From assembly GCA_951799425.1 (NCBI GenBank), contig OX637394.1:7885501-7949500 (forward strand): a DNA stretch of 64,000 nucleotides, in the 5' to 3' direction. A model generated the notes under the pieces. It was not told where the DNA came from. It saw nothing but the letters and a program-made list of their open reading frames with translations, and searched no databases. This DNA comes from Ilex aquifolium. Taxonomy: Eukaryota; Streptophyta; Magnoliopsida; Aquifoliales; Aquifoliaceae. Position numbers and translations under genes: made by a program. This document shows, piece after piece, positions 48,545-62,045 of the stretch; position 1 is the stretch's first letter, and each line of letters opens with the position of its first letter.

Positions 48545-49411
48545 ATGGCTGCCTCTGCAACGCCACCATTTTCAATCTCATACTTCTCATCCTCAATCTT
48601 CCTCTCATCCCCCCACCATGCCCAGGCCAAACTCCTCTCAAACTCCAAATCCTACTCATTCAAACCCCTAAAATTCCAACCCATCCGCTCAGAACTCGCC
48701 ACTCTTCCAATCCTCTCATTCGACGGAACCCAAATCGGCTCAACCACCCTCAACCTCAAGTCCGCCCCGCCTGACACCGCGCGGGCTGTTGTCCACCGTG
48801 GCATCACCACCGACCTCCAGAACAAGCGACGCGGCACCGCCTCCACCCTCACCCGCGGCGAGGTCCGCGGCGGCGGCAAAAAGCCATACCAACAGAAGAA
48901 AACGGGCCGGGCCCGCCGTGGCTCCAATCGCACTCCTCTCCGTCCCGGCGGTGGCGTAGTCTTTGGACCCAAACCCAGAGACTGGACCATCAAAATCAAC
49001 AAGAAAGAAAAAAGATTAGCTATTTCAACAGCTTTATCTAGTGCTCTTGAGAATGCCATTGTGGTTGAAGAATTTGGGGAGAAATTTGAGAAGCCAAAGA
49101 CTAAGGATTTCATTGATTTGATGAAGAGGTGGGGAATTGACCCGAAGGAGAAATCGATGTTCTTGTTGACGGAGGTTTCGGATAATGTGAGGCTTTCAAG
49201 CCGGAATATTGGGACTCTGAAGATGTTGACGCCACGGACTTTGAATCTGTTTGATGTATTGAATTCCGACAAGTTGGTGTTTACCCAAGCGGTGGTTAGT
49301 TATTTGAATGAGAGATATGGGTATGATTATGAGGGGGAGAGTGAGGGGGATGAGGATGAAGCTGAGGGTGAGGGTGAGGATGAGGCTGAGGATGAAGAAG
49401 TTGAAAGTTAG
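48545..49411 (+). CDS. RPL4: 50S ribosomal protein L4, chloroplastic (uL4c)
   Basis: 288 residues, intronless here. The ATG follows a (CA)n-rich leader. Residues 1-45 are Ser/Ala/Pro-rich with Lys and no acidic residues, as in a plastid transit peptide. The bacterial-type uL4 domain spans about 52-255. It includes the extended internal loop with KKPYQQKKTGRARRGSNRTP (about 112-131) and GGGVVFGPKPRDW, which line the peptide exit tunnel and bind 23S rRNA. The C-terminus (about 262-288) is a tail of Glu, Asp, Gly and Ala, typical of plant plastid L4 and absent from bacteria. It acts in assembly and function of the plastid large ribosomal subunit. GC content falls from high in the first half to lower in the second half of the gene. 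Confidence 0.96.
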   Translation: MAASATPPFSISYFSSSIFLSSPHHAQAKLLSNSKSYSFKPLKFQPIRSELATLPILSFDGTQIGSTTLNLKSAPPDTARAVVHRGITTDLQNKRRGTASTLTRGEVRGGGKKPYQQKKTGRARRGSNRTPLRPGGGVVFGPKPRDWTIKINKKEKRLAISTALSSALENAIVVEEFGEKFEKPKTKDFIDLMKRWGIDPKEKSMFLLTEVSDNVRLSSRNIGTLKMLTPRTLNLFDVLNSDKLVFTQAVVSYLNERYGYDYEGESEGDEDEAEGEGEDEAEDEEVES

Positions 49412-50412
49412 TTTCTTTGGCTTTGGGTAATTTCTGTGTTATTAATGTTTTTGTGTGTTTGGAGTAGTTGAATTGTTTGTTTAGATTTGGTATCAAAATT
49501 AGTACTTTTTTGACTATTTTGTTTTGTTGAATTTATTTGTTGTGCAATTGGATAAAGAATGCCATAGCCTAGAGATTGAACTTGTGTAAATGTTATAGAC
49601 TAGCATGTTATGAACTCATAGGTAGAACTTGTCCCAGAAAATTGGTTTGCAAGGAAAGGGTACCCAAGAGTTTATATAGAGACATCCAATCTTATTTTTA
49701 ACTGATGTAGGATCGTAACATAGCAATTGAGTATTCTTGTGGTGCTGCAGATTTTGCTCAGAAAAATCCAGGCAAAAAATAGCTTTGTTATCACTTCGTC
49801 ACTGTGGATGTATGGAGAAACGCAGCCATACCTGTGCATCATACCTGCATGCAAAGAGGTTGTTTCTGTAGAAATATTTAGGCGAGTTGCAGATTCGTGT
49901 CGATCTATTATTTTGAATGCTACTTTGAAGATGTCAAATACAATGAAGGTATTTTGTTTATACCTGCTACTTGACATTAAAAACTACTGCTTTGTAGCTG
50001 CATTTGGGCAAATCCACAGAGGAAATATCCAATAATTTCTCCTTTCCCATCCAACCATGGAGGAAATATCCACATAATTACGGCTTGTGCAGTTTTAAGT
50101 GCCTTGCGGAGTTTATAATAGCCTTTTCACAGATTACAGAAAACGAGTTCTATGCACGACTGAGAGGATGGGGTCCAACAAGTTCAGCACTAAACCAACT
50201 GCCCAAACTTCTGCTACTGATTTGGCCATTTTTTATTTTTTATTTCTTCAAAATGTAAAATGAAAAGAGTTAAGAGTGTTATTTGGACAATTTTGGAATG
50301 CGGTTTTAGAACTTTGTTTGCCAATATATGATATTGAACATATAACTAGGGCAAACAAGTAGAGCAAACATCAGAACCATCTGTCGATTTTGTGGCAGTC
50401 CTGTCCATTTTT
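49412..50412. other. RPL4 3' flank
   Basis: Contains the L4 3' UTR. Around 49740-50260 the sequence is less AT-rich, with splice-like sites, but no coherent coding frame or family match is visible. Confidence 0.4.
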
Positions 50413-50670
50413 GGAGAAAATATTCATTAAAATTGTGATATTACATAACAAGGTGATGTACTATCACCAACTAATAATATTAAAATAAATAAATAAATGA
50501 ACCATATTAAAATTAATAATTAACCTGCCATATAAACAAATAATTCCCCACTCTTCTACTATGTAAGTCTAAGTAGAGTTCACCTTACCCATTTAAGGTT
50601 TTATTATTAGTTGATGATATCATATCATCAATAATGACATGATATTACCGCTGCATTTAATATTTACTCC
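50413..50670. mobile_element. MITE, GAGTAAATATT family, copy 3
   Basis: Ends GGAGAAAATATTCATTAAAA and (reverse complement) GGAGTAAATATTAAATGCAG. CCATTTTT-like strings flank both sides (about 50405-50412 and 50670-50678), suggesting an 8-9 bp duplication. Confidence 0.65.
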
Positions 50671-51683
50671 CATTTTTTATAATATAATTTGAGTGAGAGA
50701 GCAAGCAATTCAAACGATCAATAGAATTTAGGGTTCTCTATACTGTTTCCTTCAATTCACTCATCCAATATTGGTAGGATAATTCTATGTGCACTTAATT
50801 TGTATACCAAAACTTGCACTAAATCAACTAGAGTCATTGGATCATTGGGTTCAACGACTGCAAGTGATTTTGTGCAAATTTTAGTGAACACAATATTGCT
50901 GATATTGGTAACTTGTATATGCTGGTCCTACTTTGAGTTTGTGATTGATGATCTACTACTAAAAATATTGAAAGAAAGTGTAATTTCAAGGATCTAAATC
51001 CAACCTATGCATTAAAAAAGCATTCATTGCACCCACATATGTAGCTGAAAACAATTTCTTAGCAAGAATATAACATTTTGAGATTTTGATCCCTAGTAGT
51101 ACCCTTACACCTGATATCGTAAAACCTATATATATTACATACCCACTAATACATGATAAATGATCTATCATTGAAGAAAATTGAGAGACAAAATGGAAGG
51201 GATTTAGATCCTAATATATTGATTGTCAATCTCAGAGGCAGAGAACTGCAATCTCCCACACTGCAGGCTTGTGCAGTGTAAGTGTACATACCAAGTTAGT
51301 GACAACTCTAAAGCAAGTTAATGACAACCTTCATAAGCTGAAACTCTAATGATAATGAATGAAACAACACAACGCAGATAAACACCTTAATTCTCAGAAG
51401 CAAGTGAGCCCATGTCCAATGGATAAATAATTTTCAACAGCAGATACAAGTCCCAGTTGCATCTAAAGTGGAAAATAACATCATCATGCAACATGGATCA
51501 ATGCTTCAAGGCCATGGTTTCAAGATTTGATCTCAATTTGGGGAGAATGAACAAGAAATGGGAATTTCAATATTTACTTGTGTAGGCACAGAGTTGCTTA
51601 TCAAATTACTACTTGAGAACTTGAACAATGACACTAAGGTATCGGATTAACAACTAGGTGGTTAAACAATAACATTGGGGATA
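50671..51683. other. intergenic, nothing recognised
   Basis: AT-rich DNA, no supported gene. Confidence 0.5.
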
Positions 51684-51688
51684 ATGAT

Positions 51689-51857
51689 TGTTAAGTTTGG
51701 AGAATTAACATAATATTAGAGAGAAAGAGAGAGGTTAAAAACTTAACCTAACTCTCATACATCACTTGTATTTATAGTTAACTTACAATAATAATAATTA
51801 CACATACACCCTCTTTACTCTAGACAATCTATACATACTACCCTAATACTCTTAACA
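51689..51857 (-). repeat. 3' LTR of the copia element
   Basis: 169 bp. It differs from the other LTR at three sites (AACCTAA/AACCTAG, TTAACTT/TTAACTC, CTATAC/CTACAC). Confidence 0.95.
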
Positions 51858-51864
51858 CTCCCCC

Positions 51865-54540
51865 TCAAGCTGGACTATATATATCATATAATCCAAGCTT
51901 GGAACAAATCGCTGTAAGACGTGTACGACTCAATGCTTTGGTAAACATATCTGCAAGCTGATCTTCAGATTTCACAAATGGAGTTGTAATCTCCCCAGCT
52001 ACTATCTTGTCCCGAATAAAGTGACAATCAACCTCAATATGTTTGGTTCTCTCGTGAAACACAAGATTGGCAGCGATATGGATAGCTGCCTGGTTGTCAC
52101 AGAATAACTGTAAAGGATGCTGAACTGGAAGTCCAATTTCCTGGAGGAAGTGTAGTAACCAAGTCAACTCACTCGTCGTATGTGCCATTGCCCTATACTC
52201 AGCTTCAGCACTGGATCTCGCTACCACAGATTGCTTCTTACTTTTCCATTAGACAACATTACCTCCTAAGAAAGTACAATAACCAGTGGTTGATCTCCGA
52301 TCAGAAGGAGAGCCAGCCCAATCAGCATCTAAGAACTTACCAAACCATGCCCTTGGTGACTGCTTCAAACCATACAAAGATTTCTTTAACCGACATACAC
52401 TTTTACTATACTCCCCCTGAGCAGTAAACCCAGGTGGCTGCTCCATGTATACCTCTTCAACCAAGTCACCATGTAAGAAGGCATTCTTGACGTCTAACTG
52501 AAACAAGGGCCAATCAAGATTAGCAGCCAAAGAAATCAAGATACGAACAGAGGAAATTTTAGCAACAGGAGAGAAAGTCTCCTCATAATCAACACCATAA
52601 GTCTGAGTAAAGCCCTTTGCAACAAGCCGGGCTTTGAGACGCTCCACAGAACCATCCGGATGAAACTTAACAGTATACACCCAACGACAACCAACAGTTC
52701 GTTTACCAGGAGGTAAAGGAACGAGATCCCAAGTCCCATTATGATGTAAGGCATCCATCTCATCCTCCATAGCTTTCCTCCAACCCGAATCAGATAATGC
52801 ATCCTGTAAACGCTTAGGAATAGATATAGTAGATAATTGAGAGGTAAAACAAGAGAAGGCAGGAGATAAGGCATCATATGAAACAAAATGAGCAATGGGA
52901 TGATTAGTAACACACGAACGAGTACCTTTTCGAAGAGCAATAGGTAGAGAGTCTAAATTACCTGATGGATCAGGATCAGCAGACGGCAAGGAAGACGGTA
53001 CGGGCACCTCAGTCGATGGGCGAGGACGGCGAGAGTAGACACGGAGAGGTAAAGTAGATGGCAACACAATGGGCAGCGGAATATCTGAAGTACATGGTGG
53101 TGCAGGAGATGACCCAAAGTCCAGATCCAAAAGCTGAGAAGGTGCTGAAAAATATGGAACAGATTCCTCAAACGTGACATCGGCACTAGTAAAGTATCGT
53201 CGCAGAGAAGGACTGTAGCAACGATACCCCTTCTGTGTGCGGGAATAACCAAGAAATACACATTTGGTAGCTCGAGGGTCAAGTTTATCAAACCCAGGAC
53301 CCAAATTGTGAACATAACAGACACAACCAAAAACCTTAGGTGGTAAGGAAAATAAGGGTTTATTAGGAAAAAGGACAGAATATGGACTTTGCCCATTTAA
53401 CACAGAGGATGGCATACGGTTAATAAGATGACAAGCAGTAAGAACAGCATCACTCCAAAAATATCGGGGAATATTCATCTGGAATAACAAGGCACGGGTG
53501 ACTTCCAACAAATGACGGTTTTTGCGTTCAGCAACACCGTTCTGTGGAGATGTGTAAGCACAAGAAGTCTGATGAATAATGCCAGTTTTACTAAGATAAG
53601 CTGAAAAAGGATCAGATTCATATTCCCGAGCATTATCAGAACGTAAAGTACGTATACGACAACCATACTGAGTTTTTATCTCCTTACGAAAGGTCTCAAA
53701 TATAGAGAATAATTCAGACCGAGCTTTCATAAAAAACAACCAAGTCACACGAGAATAGTCATCCACAAATGTCACAAAATAAGGATATTTATTAGATGAA
53801 ATATTCTTTATTGGACCCCAGACATCAGAATTTACTAACTCAAATGGACTAGACACACGATTATTGACTCTAGACTGAAATGACACACGGTGATGCTTAC
53901 TGAGTTGACAAGCTTCACAAGGCAAAGACGACACAGAACTAAGACTGGGAACTTGGCGCTTCAGATTCTGGAGAGAGGGATGTCCAAGACGACAATGCCA
54001 TTGAAAAGGAGACAACGATGTCTGTAGAGCCCGGGTAGGTGAATCAAAGTCAAGGTAATATAGACCACCAGCTTCATGCCCCGTACCAATCTTCCTCTTC
54101 GTCTTGAGATCCTGAAAGACACAATAAGAGGGATAAAATGTTACAGAACAATTGAGAGAACGGGTAATCTTGCTAATGGAAAGTAAACTAAACGGAAACT
54201 GAGGAACAAATAACACAGAAGATAGGGACATATCAGGATTCAAGTGAGTAGTCCCCAGACCTGAAACTTTAGAACAAGTACCATTAGCAAGAGTAACACT
54301 ACGTGTGGAAGTAGCACACTGATAAGTAGAAAAAACTTCAGACGCACCAGTCATGTGGTCAGAAGCACCAGAGTCTATGATCCAGGGATTGCGAGTGGAG
54401 GACAATAAACAAGTGGAAGCAGTACCTGATTGGGGAAAAATAGCAGTGGAGGGAGATGGAACAGCCTGTTGCTGGAACAGGAGTTGAGCATACTCCTCTC
54501 GTGTAATAGTAACCAACCCAGTGTCTTGATTGAGTTCCAT
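51865..54540 (-). pseudogene. copia pol remnant: protease, integrase, truncated RT, RNase H
   Basis: From minus 54540 the frame encodes 763 residues. It contains the protease site WIIDSGASDHMTG, a GAG-pre-integrase region (HCRLGHPSLQNL, CEACQLSKH), the integrase core (NSDVWGPI...FVDDYSR...TLRSDNARE) and the start of reverse transcriptase (LDVKNAFLHGDL). Just after LKQSPRAWFGKF the sequence jumps to DADWAGSPSDRRST, which belongs to the RNase H domain. The catalytic YVDD region of RT is therefore deleted. A TAA at plus 52249-52251 then interrupts RNase H, whose remaining 120 residues run to 51865 (VARSSAEAEYRAMA). Gag is missing altogether. The element could move only with proteins supplied by others. 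Confidence 0.92.
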
Positions 54541-54631
54541 AAGGACAGCAAATAAAAGAAGAAAATCACTAGATCACTGAACCGTACAAGAATCACCTAC
54601 TGCACGGCTGAACCGAAGAAGAGAAGATTGC

Positions 54632-54950
54632 TGGACCACTGAACCGGACCAAATAGGTCCTGTTGGACCACTGAACCGGCCCACAAGGGCTTGCTGGAGC
54701 ACTGAACCGGCCCACAAGGGCCTGCTGGAACACTGAACCGGCCCACAAGGGCCTGCTGGAGCACTGAACCGGCCCACAAGGGCCTGTTGCAGCACTGAAC
54801 TGGCCCACAAGGGCTGCTGGGACACTGAACCGGGCTGGAAAACCCGGATGAAGCACTGAACCGGACCGGTTTGGGCTTCTGGATCACTGAACCGGACCGG
54901 CTAGGGCTTCTGGATCACTGAACCGGTCTGAAAAACCGGATTAAAACCCT
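54632..54950 (-). repeat. 31-bp minisatellite inside the copia element
   Basis: About ten units of the type GGCCCACAAGGGCCTGCTGG plus AGCACTGAACC. The central units are near perfect and the outer ones degenerate. It occupies the place where gag would be expected. Because 31 is not a multiple of three, each minus-strand frame reads the same peptide series in turn, and all three are largely open. Confidence 0.85.
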
Positions 54951-54959
54951 AAACCGAAC

Positions 54960-55495
54960 CGGCTGAACCGAAATAAATTAATTTAGGGTTTCGGGCTTGA
55001 CCCGATCTGATCCGGCCTTCGTCTTCTTCACTGAGGGTTCCACAGGACCCCTCTGGTCTTCGACGGCGCAAGGCAGCACAGCCTCACGACCACAGCACAC
55101 CACCACCACGAACGATAGCCCACCACACTCGATCACCACAGGCGATCGCGAGCCACACCACCACAGCACACCACCACCACCACAGTCGATCGCGACCAGG
55201 TCCTCGACTGCCTCGACAACCACCACCACAGACAACCACAACAACAGCCTTCGCCTGCCTCACCACCACCACAGGCAGTCAACCACCACCACGACTGTGC
55301 CTTCGACACCACCTGCAACGAACGACAACACCACAACAATACTACACCAGTCGACTAGCACAATACAAATTGTGAACAACACAGATCACCACCAACCACC
55401 ACCAACGATCAACACAGACAACCACCAACGATCAACACAGACCACCACCAACGAAAAATTAATTTATTCAGAGTATATATTTATGATCGTAATGC
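54960..55495 (-). other. copia 5' internal region, CAC/ACCACC-rich
   Basis: A leader-like region rich in CACCACCA and GATCAACACAGA repeats lies between the primer-binding site and the minisatellite. No gag motifs are seen. Confidence 0.6.
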
Positions 55496-55505
55496 TCTGA
55501 TACCA

Positions 55506-55674
55506 TGTTAAGTTTGGAGAATTAACATAATATTAGAGAGAAAGAGAGAGGTTAAAAACTTAACCTAGCTCTCATACATCACTTGTATTTATAGTTAACT
55601 CACAATAATAATAATTACACATACACCCTCTTTACTCTAGACAATCTACACATACTACCCTAATACTCTTAACA
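55506..55674 (-). repeat. 5' LTR of the copia element
   Basis: 169 bp. The primer-binding site lies immediately inside it (plus 55496-55507). Confidence 0.95.
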
Positions 55675-55679
55675 ATGAT

Positions 55680-56147
55680 CAATTATTTCAATGAGGCATG
55701 AAAAGTTAGCATTGGAGAGGACTCCTAGAAGTGTTTTCAAACTGTATGTTAGAGCTCACCATCACACACAAATGAAAGCAAATACGAAGCTCTGCAACTT
55801 CTGTATCAAAGGTTTCGACACATAACAAGTATTTGCAGTAACTTTGGAGACAATCCAAGGAAAGGCTTCCTTCGGTATATTTGTATAAGGTCTCTTATTT
55901 GAGACACCTCAAATAGTTGGTAACGAGGACTTGTTGAGGTGACTTGGGTGGTTATACTTTTATCAAACTAAAGGTCCCACAAAGTGAATGGCGGATTAGC
56001 TACGTCGAAAGTATGCTACATGCATGAAGAGATTGAAAAAATTGCAGTTAGCATCATAACCCAGCCAGATGAGCAAGAAGCCTGACCACAATGCTGAACT
56101 TGCCCCACCTGGATCAGCTAGCCAGAATCATGAACGGAAGCTCCCTC
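55680..56147. other. flank between the copia element and the THIC 3' end
   Basis: Contains the terminal THIC 3'-UTR exon, which starts at minus 56147 after acceptor CTTGCACAG. A downstream polyadenylation site cannot be placed with confidence. Confidence 0.4.
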
Positions 56148-56439
56148 CTGTGCAAGCACAGAAAACAAAGGGAAAAGAAAATGCACACTCCCTACGCAGG
56201 CATTATCCTGTTCAAGTTCAAAGGGACTTTCTCAGCCTGACCTGCCTGCATCTTGGCCAAACAGCCGGTGATGAAGCAGATACAGACACCCCTGGTGCCT
56301 TTCTTACGTCAATGAACGAGCAAAACAATTATGAAGAACAGATTGTGAAAGTGATTTTTATTAGAGAACACTGAGATATCCTTGAACAAAGAAGATCAGT
56401 TTGTCTCAATTTAATAATCAAACTGAAACATGAACTCAC
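56148..56439 (-). other. riboswitch-containing 3'-UTR intron of THIC
   Basis: The minus-strand donor CCGTTG|GTGAGTTCA is at 56440/56439 and the acceptor TGCTTGCACAG ends at 56148. The TPP aptamer lies inside, near the 3' end. This matches the plant THIC arrangement in which ligand binding controls use of this 5' splice site. Confidence 0.7.
56182..56298 (-). promoter_or_regulatory. TPP (thiamine pyrophosphate) riboswitch
   Basis: Read on the minus strand, it begins GCACCAGGGGTGTCTG and closes with GGGAGTGTGC, which pair as P1. It holds the pyrimidine-sensor motif CTGAGA (plus 56230-56235) followed by AAGTCCCTTTGAAC. It also holds the pyrophosphate-sensor stretch ACAGGATAATGCCTGCGTAG. These are the invariant THI-box elements. 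Long P3 sequence (GATGCAGGCAGGTCAGG region) as in plants is present. One change is visible: AACTTGA replaces the usual AACCTGA. In plants TPP binding alters 3'-UTR splicing and lowers THIC expression. Here it sits below a broken coding region. Confidence 0.93.
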
Positions 56440-56522
56440 CAACGGCTTGAAGATGAAGCCCTACTATAAAAAGAGGTAGAAATTTCTTAGTAGCGTACTC
56501 AATCAAATGTGTGATTTTCTCC

Positions 56523-56670
56523 CCCAAGTCCTAGTAGCCCCGCTCAATGGTGATTCAACATAAATTCTACATCTTGAAACCAAGCCAATTTTGGAGCAGC
56601 TTTATGATAATGAAACCAACCAGCAAAAAGCATTAACGCCGCAAAGACCAATGCACCAATTGCGGTACAA
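56523..56670 (-). pseudogene. psaA: nuclear copy of plastid psaA fragment (NUPT)
   Basis: The minus-strand translation reads [18 protein letters not shown], then [17 protein letters not shown] and FMLNHH, then a stop and AGLLGLG. This is photosystem I PsaA, about 49 codons, with a Ser-to-Phe change and a stop codon. It is part of a 204-bp insertion in the THIC 3' UTR. The other 56 bases of the insertion are not identified. The fragment cannot be functional. Confidence 0.9.
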
Positions 56671-56735
56671 CTTAACTCCATTCTTGATTGTTCAATCGCA
56701 TGCCAATGCTCCAAGAAGTTTCAAACCAGCACTCC

Positions 56736-56996
56736 CTGCAATAAATTCCTATAAGATAACCCCAACATAATTTATGAAAGGAACTAGATATTCATAGCTT
56801 CATATAGCAAAATTATTTACAATAAGACAATATTCTGGCCATTATGAATTCTAGTAAGATCAACATTGAAAAACTATCATTTATATAATAACAGATATAA
56901 ATGACACATAATAATCTTCCAGAGACACCATGGCAATGGCATCACTTATTGATATTGCTTGTACAATGGGTTAGTAAAACAGAACACGTTGTTCAG

Positions 56997-57028
<32 letters not shown>

Positions 57029-57159
57029 TACATACACACTCCTTAAGTCTCTTTGGATTTATGTTCATCATAATTTTGCAATCCTTTTATATTCCTAAAG
57101 CAGTGACTAATGAAGTTGAAGACAATAGCAGTCATTAGATGATACCAAATACTACTGAC
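56736..57159 (-). other. first 3'-UTR intron of THIC
   Basis: The donor AAG|GTCAGT begins two bases after the stop codon, and the acceptor TTTATTGCAG ends at 56736. It contains a CT/CA microsatellite (plus 57000-57035). Both splice sites are also present in the inverted copy. Confidence 0.65.
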
Positions 57160-57164
57160 CTTCA

Positions 57165-57842
<678 letters not shown>

Positions 57843-58461
57843 CTAAAAAATGCACATGGCTAGTTTAAGTCCAAGTTTTGTCAAGGAAAACAACAGAACA
57901 AGGCTGCAACAGGTTAACAATGATGCATAGATTCCCCATGGTACTCAATTTCTGGATTTCCATAAAAAAAACGCAATGTGCAAAAATTTTGGAATTGACC
58001 CCCAATAAAGAAACTGCCTCATTATAAATTATTGTCCACCAAACCACCAGTCCCAGTCATCATTTTAAACACAAATATATGATATCCATAAAAAGTGACC
58101 ACTATAACACAAACGAGTGAAATAATATAGTTTTTTTTGGATAAGAAGTGCAACATGATAGTTGACGCCTGCCTAAATTGCATGATATACTTTCAAACGG
58201 TTGGAGCGAACACTTCAGAGAACATGGTTTGGACCTTGACGACACAAGTAAAATACAGATTTTCCAGAGATAATGGCTGGACGATATTTCATTTGCTTAT
58301 AAAAGTCAAACTAATTTCAACAGTTACTACCAAATTTTGACGAAGTCATACCCGCAATTTCACAGGACAAGTTTAAAGAGATAATTTCGCTGAACATGCT
58401 CAAAGAACAAATTTGAATTAGGTTGAACAGAGATGAGAAAACAAAACAAATACCCTTTTTA

Positions 58462-59474
<1,013 letters not shown>

Positions 59475-59488
59475 TCAGGGAAACCATT

Positions 59489-59636
59489 TGTTTGAAATTC
59501 CACGAGTCAAACATTAACAAAAATGCAACACTAAGCTTAAGAACAATACATAAAGAAAGCTGTTTGAAATTCCATGAGTCAAACATTAACAAAAATGTAA
59601 CACTAAGCTTAAGAACAATACATGCATAAAGAAAGC
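59489..59636. repeat. 72-bp direct tandem duplication in a THIC intron
   Basis: TGTTTGAAATTCCA(C/T)GAGTC starts at 59489 and at 59561, and both units end ATAAAGAAAGC. The second unit has four extra bases (ATGC) near the end. Confidence 0.85.
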
Positions 59637-59806
59637 TAAGAAATACCATACAATTATCACCGGTGAGGTAATTTATCATATAACTGAAATTTTCAACGGA
59701 AAAGTTTTTTTTTGTAAACAAAGCCAGAAAATCGGATATTTTCAGCAGAAAAGTTATTGTATGACAAAACATAAACTTTTTAGCCACCAAGGTGACGGAA
59801 TATGAG

Positions 59807-60553
59807 CAGCGGCAGAGTCAGAAAATTGTGTTCAGGTGGGCACGAATATTTCAAGAAATTATTTTTTTTTTCTTACAATTGATAGAAATAGGACAATAAT
59901 TTATTTAATTACATCCTATTTAATACTTAAAAATTCATTAAACCCACCATACCGAAATTTGGTAAGCCTAGTATATACAAACGATAACATTTTTTTTTAC
60001 AAAATATTAACTAATTAAAATCATTTAGAATTGACTTCGGTGAATTTTTGTACTTTTAAAACGTTGCATAAAAACTTTATTATTCTTTAGATATATAATC
60101 ATGTTATCATTTTGATATTTATAAATCATTTGATCGATTATGCAGTTTAATGTACACTCTATAATTTTTACCATAATTAGCAAAAATAAATGTCAAAATC
60201 ATAAGTAAACTAGCGAATATGTATATCATGTCTTTTTTAGTCTTAGAAAATATAAAATAATTCTAGGATATTCAAAATTTATCTAGATATGTGCATAACC
60301 AGCCCAAAATGTGTCAAAAAATTCATATTCATTTGATATTAATATACACTAATTGATGTGCAAAAAAAATAGGGAGGACATTATTAAAATTATTCATTTG
60401 ATATAAGTGTACATTAATATTTTTGTCTTTGATTTTGAGTGGGCACAAATAATATATTATACAAATATACAATATACATACCTAAATAATAATAAATAAA
60501 AAAAATTGAGGGGGGCACTTGCCCACCCTGAAACAGGGTTGCCTCCACCCTTG
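59807..60553. mobile_element. non-autonomous Tip100-like hAT element in a THIC intron
   Basis: The ends are CAGCGGCAGAGTCAGAAAAT and (reverse complement) CAAGGGTGGAGGCAACCCTG. A perfect 8-bp duplication AATATGAG flanks it (59799-59806 and 60554-60561). It is 747 bp with no transposase. Confidence 0.88.
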
Positions 60554-60630
60554 AATATGAGTGACCATGACCGTTATAGGGTTCGGAATCCTTTTAACCA
60601 TATGAGAGAAATTATAGTAAAAGAGGCAAC

Positions 60631-61597
<967 letters not shown>

Positions 61598-61599
61598 GT

Positions 61600-61731
61600 A
61601 GATTCACATAGCATAGTAGAAAGAAGTATGGTATTATCAAATACTATAATATCAACTGAGGCAAAAATATTACCGAAAGTAGTACATTTTTTGAGAAGTA
61701 AATGCGTACGCCAAGTTATAGAAGCTTCATA
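61600..61731 (+). repeat. direct repeat copy 2 bounding the inverted THIC segment
   Basis: Same sequence as 60631-60779, starting AGATTCACATAGCATAGTAG and ending GTTATAGAAGCTTC. It lacks ATAATCTATTAAAC. Confidence 0.88.
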
Positions 61732-61817
61732 CTACAAACATGCAAGAAAATATAAGTCATCGCCAAAAATAACAACCAAAATATTTGTTGCCAAAAGGAA
61801 AGAGATTGAAGAGATCA

Positions 61818-62003
<186 letters not shown>

Positions 62004-62045
62004 TCATCAAACTTTTTTCAACAGATGCAAATGAGAGCATGCCGG

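Larger units (their letters stand above)
51689..55674 (-). mobile_element. Ty1/copia retrotransposon, structurally complete but defective
   Basis: Two 169-bp LTRs, 51689-51857 and 55506-55674, both run TG...CA and differ at three positions. They are flanked by the 5-bp duplication ATGAT (51684-51688 and 55675-55679). A minus-strand primer-binding site TGGTATCAGAGC (initiator-Met tRNA type) follows the 5' LTR, and a purine tract TTGAGGGGGAG precedes the 3' LTR. The body is only 3.65 kb: the gag region is absent and replaced by repeats, and reverse transcriptase is internally deleted. Few LTR differences imply a fairly recent insertion. Confidence 0.95.

Noticed and set aside
54574-54887. Overlapping frames of 83-96 codons with GPCGPVQCSS-type repeats
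   Set aside because: Produced by the 31-bp minisatellite in the copia element; no initiation context or homology.
54997-55500. 167-codon Thr/His-rich frame
   Set aside because: Low-complexity CAC region antisense to the copia element's leader.
56069-56374. 101-codon plus-strand frame
   Set aside because: It is the antisense of the TPP riboswitch and THIC 3' UTR; RNA conservation, not protein coding, explains its sequence.
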